Source: Providencia alcalifaciens DSM 30120
GTDB lineage: Bacteria > Pseudomonadota > Gammaproteobacteria > Enterobacterales > Enterobacteriaceae
Direction: 5' to 3'
Assembly (NCBI RefSeq): GCF_000173415.1
Contig: NZ_ABXW01000045.1
Location: 1 to 64,000 of the forward strand
DNA: 64,000 nt
Shown here piece after piece: positions 63,807 through 64,000 of the stretch. A model generated the notes under the pieces. That model searched no databases. It was not told the origin of the DNA and worked only from the letters and a program-made list of their open reading frames with translations. A program made the translations under genes and the position numbers. The first letter of the stretch is position 1. The number at the start of each line of letters is the position of its first letter.

Positions 63807-64000
63807 TTGTATTCCCCACTCGCTTTTGCTGTATTTTAGTGGCGAGTGTATTGTCCTTAAGCAAATGCTGTTTTTTTCCGAGGGAAAACACCGTATTCGA
63901 CCAAATAAAATATTGCCATCCCATTTATTATCGCTATGATCCTGCGCGTTTCATTTCTGATGTACGTCAGAATTTTATGTTATTCCGCTAGCTTATCCAT
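63807..64000. other. Right-edge intergenic sequence
   Basis: CACTCGC/GCGAGTG (about 63820-63850) could form a weak hairpin after the methyltransferase gene. No gene is seen before the window ends. Confidence 0.5.

Overview
The window is a mostly conserved chromosomal segment of an AT-leaning gammaproteobacterium of the order Enterobacterales. Protein sequences and gene order follow the Escherichia coli gltX-to-glrK region closely: gltX, ligA-zipA-cysZ-cysK-ptsHI-crr, cysPTWAM, yfeX-yfeY-ypeA-hemF, der-bamB-yfgM-hisS-ispG-rodZ-rlmN-ndk-pbpC-yfhM, isc operon, suhB, glyA/hmp, glnB, glrR-qseG-glrK. The base composition, the glutamine-dependent nadE next to glnB, and the missing E. coli genes (xapABR, ucpA-mur genes, amiA, sseA, csiE) point to the Morganellaceae, most likely Providencia. 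That placement is inferred from gene content and recall, not from a search. I see no prophage, insertion sequence, CRISPR array or integrase.

Layout. 1-2.4 kb: tRNA-Val, gltX and two identical tRNA-Ala(GGC) genes. 2.6-5.5 kb: an accessory flavin amine oxidase, ypeB and the nucleoside transporter nupC with a CRP-type promoter. 5.7-14.1 kb: ligA, zipA, cysZ, cysK and the PTS genes ptsH, ptsI, crr. 14.2-18.9 kb: the thiosulfate/sulfate uptake operon cysPTWA with cysM. 19.3-24.9 kb: yfeX, yfeY, ypeA, hemF, a protealysin-like M4 metalloprotease and rluF. 25-34.2 kb: the der-bamB-yfgM-hisS-ispG-rodZ-rlmN-ndk block. 34.5-44.1 kb: pbpC, the giant alpha-2-macroglobulin gene yfhM, a shortened sseB and pepB. 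44.3-50.3 kb: the isc iron-sulfur operon with two IscR sites at its promoter. 50.3-56.1 kb: trmJ, suhB, hcaT, glyA and hmp. 56.2-61.9 kb: glrK-qseG-glrR-nadE-glnB. 62.1-63.8 kb: the GlmY small RNA with a sigma-54 promoter and three GlrR sites, then an accessory O-methyltransferase.

The genes work together in recognisable modules. CysZ and CysPTWA import sulfur compounds, which CysK and CysM turn into cysteine. IscS takes sulfur from cysteine and IscU, IscA, HscBA and Fdx build clusters used by IscR, IspG, RlmN and others. PtsI-PtsH-Crr carry the sugar phosphotransfer relay. GlrK-GlrR control the glmY RNA, whose gene is recognisable upstream of glrK with its complete control region.

The most unusual stretch is the 204-base gap between iscU and iscA. 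It holds a long inverted repeat, a palindrome matching the one at the NO-detoxification gene hmp (NsrR-like) and a terminator-like hairpin, so the second half of the isc operon may be uncoupled from the first. No wholly new multi-gene system is evident.
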